In this document: in pieces, positions 26,710-38,798 of the stretch
How the letters are laid out: every line of letters starts with the position of its first letter
How positions within the stretch are numbered: the first letter of the stretch is position 1
Source of the DNA: Craterostigma plantagineum
Taxonomy: Eukaryota; Streptophyta; Magnoliopsida; Lamiales; Linderniaceae
Reading direction: 5' to 3'
Assembly: GCA_027422505.1 (NCBI GenBank)
Contig: JAPQWV010001596.1
Span: 1 to 64,000 of the forward strand
DNA: 64,000 nt
Notes under the pieces: generated by a model
What the model was told of the DNA's origin: nothing
The model's database searches: none
Seen by the model: only the letters and a program-made list of their open reading frames with translations
Program-made: the position numbers and the translations under genes

Positions 26710-28038
26710 ATGACACGAAGGTCAATTAGGCGTCGTTTGAGTAACTCCATTGGCGTTCGCATTACGTCCCCAAACGACGCAGACGATTCAGAGACCAAAC
26801 CACCATCGCCTTCTCCGCAATTGGGATCGAAATCGAGCGATGGACCGTTGTCCTCGACCGCTCCACGAGGCCCATCACAGACTCACACGGAGCGCCGGGA
26901 AAGCCTGCATTGAGTCCCGGCGACATAGAATGGCACACGTACATGATTTTAAAATAATCATCTGTTACGATGAAATCGAAATTTGTTACCCTTTTTGTTT
27001 GAATTAGGTTCGACAAGGAGTCTGTGGTTGATAAGGTTACGAATGCCTTTCAGTCTTTCATGGTTGCACCGTGGACGGAGATCAGCAGGGTCCCCCCTGT
27101 GGTAGTCAAAGAATGGTGGTGTCATTTTCGGGTTAGCTGCTTTTTAACGAACGAAATTTTGGTTACTTTTTACTTTATGTTGACGTTGATTTTTGCAGGA
27201 GAATTATTATTGGGATCCTTCTGTTGCGGAGAGAGTGAAGTCTGAATTTGTAAATGTGCTTTCTCGTCGGCTTAAGGATTTATGGAGAAGAAAAGGGTTA
27301 AACTGGTGAAGGACCCGACGTACAAGTCTAAGTTTTTGTGCGACAAGGTCGCTAAACACTTAGAGAATTGGTTTTCGCCTGCATTGAATAAGAAATCAAA
27401 TGGCTCTAAGGCTACAAAGAATATGGTAAGTTATTATTCCTCTTTGATCCATAATTCATGTTATGTATCTCCTGCATCTTTTATTACGCAATATGGGTTG
27501 TATGAATTTGACAGATTGCGAAGAAGGACAAAGGAATCCTTCTCCACCACACGAGGTTTAGTCGCACGAATCCTCCTTCCTTTGTTACATTCATTTTGTT
27601 TTGCGTTGAAGTTGATATGTTGCAATGTTTATTGATATTGTTCTTGGGATGATCATTTACAAAGGATGCTCTAGGAAAATTTACTACTTTGATATTTTTT
27701 CTTCTAAACTCGTCGTGCGCAGGACAATTGGAGGCTCAGAAGACGGTTAATCCATCTATTTCTAATGCTCAAGGAGTTGGACGAGTTTCCAAAATGTACC
27801 GAACATGGGTAATGCATCGCAGCCGTACTACGTACCTTCTCACGAAATAGTAATGTGTGAGCAGTTGAAGAAAATGCAGGCAGATATTGCAAAGATGTAT
27901 AAGCACCTCAATAAACTCTTCGACCTATTTGGCTCTCGTGGAGCGCCACGTGCTTCAGATGCGGGCGAGCCGAATACTGTGGGCAACACAACTAATTCAA
28001 ATGTTCGTCGCCGCTATGACTTTTGGGCGGCGTGGTAG
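26710..28038 (+). CDS. Transposase_24 (Ptta/En/Spm)-like protein, possibly domesticated
   Basis: Frames joined across short introns read MTRRSIRRRLSNSIGV, a Pro/Ser-rich linker, KPALSPGDIEWHT, VTNAFQSFMVAPWTEISRVP, ENYYWDPSVAERVKSEFVN and VLSRRLKDLWRRKG. They continue DPTYKSKFLCDKVAKHLENW, ALNKKSNGSKATKN, then GVGRVSKMYRTWGN. A C-terminal coiled coil follows (MCEQLKKMQADIAKMYKHLN). This is the pattern of the plant Transposase_24 family (PF03004), linked to CACTA elements. Introns are near 26945-27007, 27135-27198, 27425-27510 and 27570-27720. Frames shift near 26905, 27290 and 27810. No terminal repeats surround it, so it may be a relic or a domesticated copy. A short exon at 26337-26361 (MVLFSETS) may belong to it. 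Confidence 0.6.
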
Positions 28039-28687
28039 TTCTGGACTTGGCTTGACGTAGTTTATCGTATATTGTTGGATTTCTCTATGCACGTTGAAAC
28101 GACATCCTTTTTTTTCGTGTGTTCGGAATTTTTCTCAATCTTTTCTCGAACTGCTTTATGTATTATTAGTATGTTAAAATTTTTTCGTATTTTAACATTT
28201 TATATTTATTAATTAAGTTATTTCAAAATTAAAATTTTATTTAAACTCGTAATAAATTAAAATTTTAATTAAGCATCAGTGGTAAAGTTGTAATTAAATA
28301 TCCATTTAACAGCTTTTATCTATCATATTCTCTTTATAGAAGATTGGTACTTTCTGCACCCTCTATACATGTACTTAAAAATATAATTAATGTAACTTTA
28401 ATTTGATATTTGTAATATTCCATAAATGAAATATAATTTTTAGATATAAAGTGAAAATTAATGTATTGTGGTATAATTACAATAACTAAAAATTTAAAAG
28501 TGACTGATAACCTATTAAATTAATTAAATTATAAAATAAATGGACAAATTGTTAATTAAATAACAGGACCAAATGACACTTTTTAGCCACCTAACCGTAA
28601 TAGATGATTAATGATATATTCTTGGAACCACTCTTTTCTTTTTTCTGTTATTTTATATTATTTATTTAGGTTTACTAGTTAATAAAT
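28039..28687. other. AT-rich intergenic region
   Basis: Very AT-rich spacer after the transposase-like gene. It ends in the left target-site copy TTAATAAAT (28679-28687) of the next element. No gene is seen. Confidence 0.5.
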
Positions 28688-30022
28688 GGGTTAATTCTTT
28701 ATCAGTCCCTTTCAACATTTCAACTTCCTTTTAAATACCCTCTAATTATATCTTCCTTATAAGTACCCATTTGAAAATTTATTCCTGTTCAGTACCTAAA
28801 AACCCTTTCAGCATTAAATGGACAAAAATACCCCTGTCACATATCAAAAAAGCGAATAATTATTTTCACATGAATTATACCAAAAATAGGTATTATACCA
28901 ACAAAATTGACATTTACCAGAAAATGTTGAAATATATCATATGGTTTCGTTATTATACCAGTAAATAGCGTTATTATAAATTATAGCGAAATTGGACTTA
29001 ATTATACCAACTGATTTTGAAATTATACCAGAAACTGTAGAAATTAGATATGTTTTGGTTATTATACCAGTAAATAACGTTATTGAATTTTATACAGTGA
29101 ATTGGACGTTTACCAATTGATTTTGAAATTATACAAGAAACGGTAGAGAAATTATACCAACTGTTATCGTAATTATCCAACAGAATGTACACTATACCAG
29201 TTGGTATATTATGACAACAGTTGGTATAATTTGAATAACAGTTGGTATATAATCAAAACAATTGGTATGATGTCCAATTTAAATAGCGTTATTATAATTT
29301 CAGCGAAATTGGACGTTATACCAACTAATTTTGCTATTATACAGAAATTGTAGAAGTTAATACCAAATGTTTTGGTTATTATACCATTAAATCACGTTAT
29401 TTGAATTTTATACAGTGAAATTGGACGATATGCGAACTGATTTGAAATTATACCAGAAACTGTAGCAATTATACCAATAAAATTGTACACTATATCATTT
29501 CGTATAATAATGATAACAGTTGGTATAATTAGAATAATAGTTGGTATAATAATCAAAACAGTTGGTATGATGTCCCATTTAAATAGCGTTATTATAATTT
29601 ACAGCGAAATTGGATGTTATAATACGAAACTGATTTGATATATACCAGAAATTGTAGAAATTATACCACATGTTTTGGTTATTAATACCAGTAATAACGT
29701 TATTTGAATTTTATACAGTGAAATTGGACGATATGCGAACTGATTTTGAAATTATACCAGAAACTGTAGAATTATACCAACGTTGACGTAAATTATACCA
29801 ACAAAATTGTACATTGTATCATTTGGTATAATAATGATAATACAGTTGGTATAATTAGAATAACAGTTGGTATAATAATCAAAACAGTTGGTAGATGTCA
29901 ATTTAATTTCAGAAAAGGGTAGTTCGTCCGTTCATTGTTTGGGGTATTGAAAAGGAAGATTTTTTGTCAGAGGTACTGATAAGGAACTTGAAAACACGGA
30001 AGGGCCTGATAAGGAAATCACC
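28688..30022. mobile_element. Non-autonomous Mutator-like element with long imperfect TIRs
   Basis: The 9-base word TTAATAAAT flanks the element on both sides (28679-28687 and 30023-30031), the 9-bp target-site duplication typical of Mutator-like elements. The left end GGGTTAATTCTTTATCAG pairs with the reverse complement of the right end, GGTGATTTCCTTATCAG. Similarity continues inward for roughly 100-150 bp (left ATATCTTCCTTATAAGTACC; right, reversed, AAATCTTCCTTTTCAATACC). The 1,335-bp element has no transposase frame. Its interior is the tandem array listed separately. Confidence 0.85.
28963..29905. repeat. Three tandem ~300-bp units rich in TTATACCA / TGGTATAA
   Basis: Units begin with AAATAGCGTTATTATAA at 28963, 29281 and 29581, after a partial unit from about 28870. 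In each unit the first ~230 bases carry many TTATACCA words. The last ~80 bases carry the reverse complement TTGGTATAAT three to four times, so each unit can fold on itself. The array lies wholly inside the Mutator-like element. Confidence 0.85.
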
Positions 30023-30031
30023 TTAATAAAT

Positions 30032-30727
30032 TGCATTATTGTATTTCTCTTGTTTAAAATGAAACTTTATTAACAACAAAACATTGAAAAACAAAGCCGG
30101 CAACTGCAAAAATTCGGGAGAACAGGACCAAAAACCAATTTGAAGCGTCTAAATTTCCAGTGTGTCTTGATTGATAAATCCACTTCATAACTGCTCGCTA
30201 GTTGATTTTTCGATTCACAGATCTTCGTTACTTGCTTCGCACTGTATAATTTCATTTAGTTAAGCTTTGGTTGAAATTACTTTTTTTTTTGTTTTGTTTC
30301 TAGAAAGGGACGAGGACGACTACTGCATAGGATAGGGCGTTAACTTCGGTGAATATAACTTTCCACGATTATCATCGAATCCTTTTGACATTCTTTTGCA
30401 GTTCTAGGTAAGCCCTCTAATTCGTCCTTATTCAGTGATTTTTTGAGTTTGAAAAGTTCTTGATTTATGGTCATGATTGGGAGTTGGCAACCTTCATTTG
30501 ATTGATGCTATGTTACTTGAATCAATTTTACTTTTTTTTTTTCCATAGGAGATATCTCGAATTGGTCTATCTTCTCTTCTTCTCCACTATGCATAGATCG
30601 GTGTATCATAGTGTCTTGTATTGGATATCTTAGTTTTGTGTTTGAATTGGAATCTATTCTGTGTAAGCTCTATGCTAACTCTGATACTGATATTGATAGT
30701 CATCATTTTCAGATCAGGGGAACGGAA
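30032..30727 (+). other. Promoter and 5' UTR of the SNAP33 gene
   Basis: Contains likely 5' UTR intron boundaries (TTCTAG|GTAAGC near 30408 and CATAG|GAGATA near 30549, and TTTTCAG near 30712). No other gene is seen. A minus-strand frame at 30070-30255 is judged chance. Confidence 0.45.
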
Positions 30728-32158
30728 ATGTTTGGTATTAAGAAATCTCCCATGCATAGGTTTTCTAGAAGCACCTCGCTGACCATAGAAATCCTGCCAA
30801 TACGCACAAGAACCCTTTCGATTCAGACGACGAGTTGAAACTAAAGAAACCCCAAAAGCTCTGTAAAAACATCTTCAGAACCTTCTCTTTTGCCGCCCCA
30901 AATGTTCTTTCTTCAGCTGCAAGAAACAGATATGAGAATGAATTCCGTGATGATGGAGGATTGGAGAACCAGACTGCGCAAGAACTTGAAAATTATGCTG
31001 TGTACAAATCTGAAGAGACTACCAAGGCGGTCAACAGCTGTCTTAAAATTGCTGAGGACATTAGAGAAGATGCTACTAAGACTTTAGTTACTTTGCATCA
31101 ACAGGGAGAACAAATTACAAGGACTCACATGGTTGCTGCTGATATGGACCATGATCTTACTAGGGTAGGTCTCATCAGTCCTTTAACTGTAAATTAGTTC
31201 TTTCGACCCATAGAATGTGAGAAAAGCTTCGATTAGCATCCATGACCTGTTTTTATTTGAAGCTCCATAGTCTCTTTATCAGAACTCTTGAATGTTTCAA
31301 ATAGTCAAAACTGTTTCTGATGATTTAGGGGGAGAAGCTTTTGGGAAGCCTTGGTGGTATATTTTCAAAGACATGGAAGCCTAAGAAGACTCGACCAATA
31401 GCTGGCCCTATTATCACTCGAGGTATATGCATTTCTCTGTTGATTTTCTTTTGCTCACTAAGCTCATCACTACCTATTGATGATCACTCTCCCTAATGCT
31501 CGTCAGGGTTGATCATCATTAAGCTTTACCAGATTTTGGTTAGTGGCTTAATTTAAATCAAACCTCTCTTTGATGTTTCGTTGAAACTTGGTTTATAGAT
31601 GATCCAACATGGAAAAAGGGTAATCATTTGGAGCAAAGAGAAAAGCTGGGATTGACCTCTGCACCGTCAAGTGAAAGGTCCAAAGAACGCACCTTTACTG
31701 AGACTACAAATGGACTAGAAAAGTTCAGGTACCTTGTGAATGTGGGATGTGTTCTAGAATTTCTAGCTACATCTTTTCGCATTTGTTGCCATAACTTGGC
31801 AATTTCTTCATACGCAACATGTCAGTGATAGCTATACGGTTCATATACAGTTAGAGAAGGAAAAACAAGACGATGCACTCACAGATTTAAGTAATATCTT
31901 GGAGAGCTGAAGGATATGGCTTTGGACATGGGATCTGAAATCGAAAGGTGTTCTTTTTCTTATAAACTCTTCACGTTGAATGTTTTCGTCTTCCCCTTTC
32001 TTCTTTCTTTCTTTCTTTCGTCATGTTCAATTCAAATCGAAACCACCATTATTTTCAGGCAGAACAAAGCTTTGGATCATGTTCAAGACGACGTGGAGGA
32101 GCTCAATTACCGCGTGAAAGGTGCTAATCAACGCACAAAGCGCCTTCTTGGGAAATAA
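30728..32158 (+). CDS. SNAP33: SNAP25-homologous Qb+Qc SNARE, SNAP33 type
   Basis: t-SNARE that pairs with syntaxins such as KNOLLE/SYP111 or PEN1 in cell-plate and plasma-membrane fusion (family knowledge). The ATG at 30728 begins MFGIKKSPMHRFSRSTS. After a frame correction near 30785 come a DSDDELK acidic stretch and the conserved QELENYAVYKSEETTKAVNS. The Qb SNARE helix follows (CLKIAEDIREDATKTLVTLH, HMVAADMDHDLTR). Later exons give LLGSLGGIFSKTWKPKKTR, a linker, and the Qc helix (LTDLSNILGELKDMALDMGS and VQDDVEELNYRVKGANQR). It ends RLLGK at 32158. About five introns are present. There is no C-terminal membrane anchor, as expected for SNAP25 proteins. Confidence 0.95.
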
Positions 32159-32530
32159 AGAATCTCCCTACTGCTTTTAGAGATATCCACTTTGGACATT
32201 TTGCAGCTTGTTTTGGCCTATGTTGTGACATTTTCTGATCTGAAAATTCCCATTCTTCACATCATTAACAGTATAATGCTGCATATCCCTTTTACTACAG
32301 TCTGTAAACTATATACTGTACTGATCATTATCATAATAATGAGATAATTTTCTTTTTACTTGTGTTAACCATAGACCATAGATTACATAAAGTACTAGTC
32401 CATCCTAAAACTCATGATATACAATTTGTGGAATCTCTTATTACACAATCTGTAGGGCTACACTGCACTTGTTTGGGGCTGCAAGTGAAATTTGTAGAAA
32501 TTTGAAGGGCAATTTGGACATGAAAGTGTA
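32159..32530. other. Intergenic region
   Basis: 3' UTR of SNAP33 and spacer. No feature is recognised. Confidence 0.5.
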
Positions 32531-32734
32531 GGCCCACTATTGGGCTTTTGTAGAGAATTCAGGCCCATTTATTTCATGGGCTCTCAAATCGCAAATGTTA
32601 TCATCAGCTCCAAACTAAGCCCTAGTCGTAAGAGCTTAGCTCATCATCATTCATCACTCGAAGGGAAAATCTGTAGCTCGCAGTCGGAGCAATTCAGCGG
32701 TTTCTAGGGTTTCTTCCACTTCAGCGACGCAGTC
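32531..32734 (+). promoter_or_regulatory. eL42 promoter with site II and telo-box motifs
   Basis: GGCCCA/TGGGC motifs at 32531-32545, 32562 and about 32578, and an AGGGTTT telo-box at 32706-32712, precede the start codon. This combination is typical of plant ribosomal-protein gene promoters. Confidence 0.6.
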
Positions 32735-33656
<922 letters not shown>

Positions 33657-34011
33657 GTGCTTAGCATGGGCATCATTCACAGTGCTTGCGTTCGAGTTCG
33701 AGTTCTTATCCGTCGATGAATATTAGATGTTATTTTCGTTGCTACATTATTCAACCGTCTTTTTCGACCAAGAGTGAGATTTTTTGTTATATGAAGACCT
33801 TTTTTCGGAAGGAAAGAAACCGAAAGATGAATATTCAATCGTTGCAATCGACTGCCAAGAAAATGTACAACATGGTATGAATTTATGTTCCAATAGGGAA
33901 TACAAACTTGAAAAGGCAGCAAATAGCAAGTAGCATAAAATGGAGAATATTGCCAATACATGTAGTAAAATCAACTCAAAGTGACAATTATAAGCAGCAA
34001 AATTGATTTTC
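33657..34011. other. Convergent 3' region
   Basis: Only about 355 bases separate the stop codons of eL42 (plus) and the WD40 gene (minus). 3' UTRs only. Confidence 0.55.
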
Positions 34012-36597
34012 TCAACGAAACTCGGAGATCTCAAAGACTCTAGCAGTTCCATCGAGGGAAACCGATACCAAGAAATCGCATTAAAAGTCGTAGCTATGGA
34101 CTGAATAGGCCCAGCGTGCCCAGAAAATACTCTAACACAGTCGCCCGATAGGCTATCCCATATCCTTACTTTGCCATCCAAGCACCACTCGCAATGTATC
34201 TAATCCCAGGCAGCCATTGCAAGCATGCGACCCATCCTTATAAACAGAGAAAGGAAAAAACAGAGATGATGGTCCTTTTTATGTTATGTAAGACAAAATG
34301 GTAAGAAACTTGCATGGTAAAGCTGTAGATGCAAATCAAACACCTCGTGATCGCATATGCACCGAGGCGAAGATAATTGATCCCAGATTATGAGCTTGTT
34401 GTCCATGCCACCCGTAGCAGCTTTCCAATTGTCTCGACGAGAACTGTAAGAGAAAGATCAGGTAAGAATGGGCGGGCGTTAGAAGGAAGAAAGAGAAGAA
34501 AAATGTATGAGAAGGTTGATAAATAACTGATTCAATTCTGCGACAGAAAGAAAATTAAAAAATAGGATTGTACCCTCCATTAAAAGCAGCACATTCGATT
34601 GAATCAGTGTGTGAGACTAAAGAACAGACAACCTGGGATTTGAGACATGAGTTGGAAAACAGGCATGAAATCAGTACTGGAAGAGCAAGCCAGACACAAA
34701 CACCTTATGAAATGGAATGTACGACATAATAAGAGGGACATAAACACCTTGCCATTAGATATGCCAACTACATGAACGGAACCATCAGAAGAACCAGTCA
34801 GCACTAGAGATGAATCTGAGCTGATGGTCAAGCATGTGAGTCCTTCAGTGTGATAAGGATGGCCTTTACAAACATAAAATCAATAGGTGATCAAGAAACT
34901 GCACCGAAAGTGGAAACAGTTTGAGAAAGGCCAACAAAATACAGCACCTCGTATGACATGCGTGTTCTCTCCAGTCTTAGGGTTCCAAATTCTCATAGTG
35001 GCATCGTCAGAACCCGTACAAATTGTTCTACCTTGGGTTCAAAATAGTTTTCAACATCAAACAATTATTTAATTTGACAAAACGCTCAGTGCGAGAAAAG
35101 ATGAGAAAAGGTCCTTCAATGGTTAGGTATTTACCGTCTTGTGTAAAATCACCGCAAGTAACTCCGCCGCCGTGTCCCGAGAAAACATTCATGCACACTG
35201 CCCTATCAGCATTCCACATCCATATAGATGAATCATCCGAGCCAGCCAAGAGCAGATGTCCTTTAGGGTGCCACTTGAGCCACTGCACGCCTCACTATTT
35301 AGCATAAAGTTGAAAAAGGTTTCTGTAAAACCTATTTAACACTTATATGTCACCTGAATTTCTGCTGAAGGACCTTCGAGTGTGCATTTCAGTTCTCTTC
35401 TCTCTACATCCCATATTTTTACAACTCCATTCACACTTGCAGATGCCAGCAACACGCCATCAGTGCTGAAGGATAGATTGATACAGATTCCTCGTGACCT
35501 GCATCATTAAAGAGAAATCGTATAACATATAAAATAGACCTACAAAAACAAAACTTTTGAAGATATGTGACTGCAAAAAATTGATTAAGGATTGTATTTC
35601 GAAGGCATTTTGCAGAAAAACTATGAACCAAAGCTATCCATACCTTGTAACTCAAAAGCCCCATCCCCTTGATTGACTCTCCATAAAAATCCTTTATCGT
35701 CTCCACCTCCAGTTGCTACTAGAGTAGGATCTGTTGACTACACGCGACAGAATACACTTCGCCTGAAATCGAAATGGAGTATTTTCGGCGTTAGACTACA
35801 ACCTTAACTTAAGCATAATGATCAGAATGAACACATTGCATACAAGAGACATGAGACGAGGCGTTTTTTTCCTAAGCCTAGAAGCAAATAAACGTTATAA
35901 TGATTCTCAGATGCTATACTATAAAGCAATAAAGTTAAAATGGGAATCGAGAGCAAGCACCTGAGTGACCAGTAAATATATGGCATGAATCGTCGGCCTC
36001 ATCTGCAGACACTGACAGTGAAAAGATTAGATGTAAAGGACATCAATTAGTTAGGCTTTAGCAACAACGAAGACAGAGCACCTAATACTTTCCCATTCGT
36101 GTTATTTCAAAAGACAAAAATCAAAGTTATTTGATAGTTTGCTTGCTCTAAAAATAGTCTACTTGCGTATTTCAGCAGTAAGGATTTATCCTAAAACTAC
36201 CATAAATTATTCAGCAAACTGGAGAAAAAGGACCTAGAAGAAATCAGTATTGAATATATGATGTCCGTGATTCATCCTACGGAATCTAATACTGAAATTA
36301 GAAAATTAAAAGCCTCTCCAAGAGAAGAGAGAAAGGGCAAAGCTGATTAAGGAAATTCACCCACCCGATTCTTCTTCTTCATTAGGTTCCCCTTCTTCGT
36401 CAGCATCTGGGAGTTCTACAACAACAATCATGTCAACGTGAGAAAAAAAAAATCCCCACGCTTACATGAAAATGCAGCTACATCAAAAATAAATCATTAC
36501 CTTCTTCATCAATATCATAGTCATTAACTATGTCATTTTCGTCCAAGAAAACCTCTTCTCCATTATCATCGCCATCATTCGGACTCAGAGCATTCAT
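34012..36597 (-). CDS. WD40 repeat protein, AAMP-like (angio-associated migratory cell protein family)
   Basis: The ATG at 36597 begins MNALSPNDGDDNGEEVFLDE, an acidic N-terminus. WD repeats follow on the minus strand: CHIFTGHSGEVYSV, STDGVLLASASVNGVVKIWD, IQWLKWHPKGHLLLAGSDDS, CMNVFSGHGGGVTCGDFTQD, LVLTGSSDGSVHVVGISNGK, WKAATGGMDNKLIIWD and GKVRIWDSLSGDCVRVFSGH. A final CDFLVSVSLDGTARVFEISE ends at the TGA at 34012-34014 after a one-base correction near 34075. About nine short introns are present. AAMP-like proteins of plants (such as At1g71840) are little studied. An upstream frame in the leader is described under findings. Confidence 0.9.
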
Positions 36598-37202
36598 TTC
36601 TAAGCTGCATATGGAAAGAAAAAAAAACACTTCCTTCGTCAATCTGGGCTTACCACGCTAGTTTCAGAATAGTTGTAGATAAAACACTTTTGGTAACAAT
36701 TAGGGAACTGAATAGAAACATATGCCAAATTCAAGTTTTTTCAGAAAATACTTGAACAAGAAAGAGAGGTGAAATCAAGGCCGTCATCTATTTCACCAAA
36801 AGGTGAACCAGCTAGAGCTAAATACTCCTCTAATAAGAATCTCATGCTCCTATTACAGCAAACCTCCGAGCAATCCTAAAGCGTCTATCCTTAGTTTCTG
36901 CAAGCTCGCTTTGTTCACTTCCATAGCTGATCTAACCAGAAACAAAAAAAAAAAGAAAATATGACCTAGCAAAAAGAAACAGGTACGAACCTTTTATTCT
37001 TCGATTCTTAATGCTCAGAAGCTGTAGCAGCCCTAAAATCCGCCAAGAGAATGCAGTTTCGCTTCACGTCTAATGATATTTGTGTTCAGCTTCAGACTTG
37101 GTGTGCTAATTCCTCCTTTTTGCTTTTTTCCCTTCATTTATTACATCTCTTGGCAGGCTAGCGTTCATTTCTCAACGGGCCTAAGCCCATTTCTATCGGT
37201 TA
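36598..37202 (-). promoter_or_regulatory. Leader and promoter of the AAMP-like gene
   Basis: Holds a likely leader intron (donor GGAG|GTTTGC near 36865, acceptor ATGCAG near 36605) and a palindromic site II pair GGGCCTAAGCCCA at 37177-37189. Confidence 0.5.
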
Positions 37203-37439
37203 CTACCTCCGTCCCAAACCGTTATGGATATTTGGGGTATGACACGATTTTTAAGAAATTGAATATTTTAATAATATAGTACAATTAAAAGGTGAAAAGG
37301 GTATATTTTGGCACGTCTTTTAAGAATATTTAATGGTATATATTGATTGTTGTGGTAGTTTTTGCTATAAAAGGAAATGTCCAAACGATTTGGGACGCCC
37401 GATATAGTAAAATGTCCAAAACGGTTGGGACGGAAGGAG
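37203..37439 (+). mobile_element. Stowaway-type MITE, copy 1
   Basis: TA dinucleotides flank it (37201-37202, 37440-37441). The ends CTACCTCCGTCCCAAACC and GGTTGGGACGGAAGGAG are inverted and carry the CTCCGTCCC Stowaway/Tc1-Mariner signature. Length is 237 bp. No coding capacity. Confidence 0.85.
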
Positions 37440-37505
37440 TATATTAAAGCCGAATATAGGGTCCACAGACCACAACTAATTCGAGTAAAACAATATATTC
37501 TAATA

Positions 37506-37747
37506 CTCCCTCCATCTCAAACCATTTTATACATTTTACTAAATCGTGCGTTCCACATTTTTTGTACATTTCCTTATTTAACAAAAAAATTATCACAAAC
37601 ATCAATATAATAATATTAAATATTTTTAAAAGACGTGTCAAAATATACATTTTTTTACCTTTTAATTGTACTATATTATTTAAAATATTCAATTTCTTAA
37701 TTCCCGTGTCAATTCACAAATGTCCAAAACATTTGGGATAGAGAGAG
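37506..37747 (-). mobile_element. Stowaway-type MITE, copy 2, inverted relative to copy 1
   Basis: Flanked by TA (37504-37505, 37748-37749). The ends CTCCCTCCATCTCAAACC and GGGATAGAGAGAG are inverted. The interior is the reverse complement of copy 1 (shared CTTTTAATTGTACTATATTA and AAAAGACGTG words). Length is 242 bp. Confidence 0.85.
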
Positions 37748-37749
37748 TA

Positions 37750-38000
37750 TTATATTATTCCATCAAAATCCAAATCCACTCATTTTTCACTTGTCACAGC
37801 TGAAGTGGAACCATTTTACAGTTTTTTTGGGGGTTGGGGATAACAATGAAACGAAAATCGTCACCCTATAAAAATCCTCGTCCAACAAATGATGTAAACA
37901 AGTCCAAATAATGCAGGGAGGAGAAAAGCTAAGGTTGCAAGAACAGAGCACAAGCAAATGGAGCGAGGCGTTTATTCTATGAGTTCGCTTTTTTTTATCT
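37750..38000. other. Spacer / 3' region of Tim9
   Basis: No feature recognised apart from the Tim9 3' UTR on the minus strand. Confidence 0.45.
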
Positions 38001-38798
38001 CTAATCTTGCGTAGGAGCGCCTTGGTTCAGCTCGGCAAACCTCATTCCCACACGCATCGAGTGCTTCAAGAACTTCTCGGCGCATCTTCTTACACAAGTC
38101 TCCTCTTGCTTGTCTAGTGATTTGCGACGGAAGGTGTCCACGCAATCGTTGAAGCATCTTTCCACCAGTGAATTGTACATCCTCAGACTGCCAATGATCA
38201 CAGAGTAAAGATGAAGGGGCGTCGAACTAATAGTCATATCAACACGATACGTGAAAGAAATGTGATCTACGAAGCCACTTTCTGAACGAACCCATTCTTT
38301 AGGATACAAGAAGGAAACTACTTGGCTCTTGAGTCTAGCACAGCCCATAACTGTGCGCATGACAAGAAAAAGGTACTCATAAATCATGTCACCACAACAA
38401 TTAGTGAGTGGTTGACTGTTTGCTCTAAATGCAACTCAAAAATATTAACTTATGTATCTTAATACCTCTAATGGAATGAAACTGAAAGACTGATAGCTCA
38501 AATTAATAGGACTGAAAAAGATGGCTATGAACATACAGATGGAATATATTAGATTATTATAAGCTGGAAAGGGGACAAATTCAGCAACAGACCTTCGGCT
38601 AATCATACATACAAAGCACCGTCATCCTTTACTCCATCACCGAAGCATCATAGAAACGAGAATCGTAACATATACAATTTCAGACCTCACAAAAACATAG
38701 GTACCTGTCACGAACTTGGAGCTGATCGATCATCGCCGTCATTCGAAGCTTATCTTCCTCAGGAAGAGCATCCAAATCTCCAAGCATGCTTTATCCAT
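38001..38798 (-). CDS. TIM9: Mitochondrial small Tim chaperone Tim9
   Basis: Two exons, 38705-38798 and 38001-38187, joined as RD|SLRMYNSLVERC. The product is about 93 residues, the usual length. Twin CX3C motifs CFNDC and CVRRC form the intramembrane disulfides, and the C-terminus is KFLKHSMRVGMRFAELNQG. With Tim10 it escorts hydrophobic precursors across the intermembrane space (family knowledge). One base appears missing within the first five codons (ATGGATAAAGCATGC should read MDKSMLGDLDALPEE), near 38790. The rest is intact. Confidence 0.95.

Noticed and set aside
28870..29905. CRISPR-like or satellite array
   Set aside because: Repeat spacing is irregular, units are ~300 bp with internal inverted words, and the array lies inside a transposon in a plant genome.
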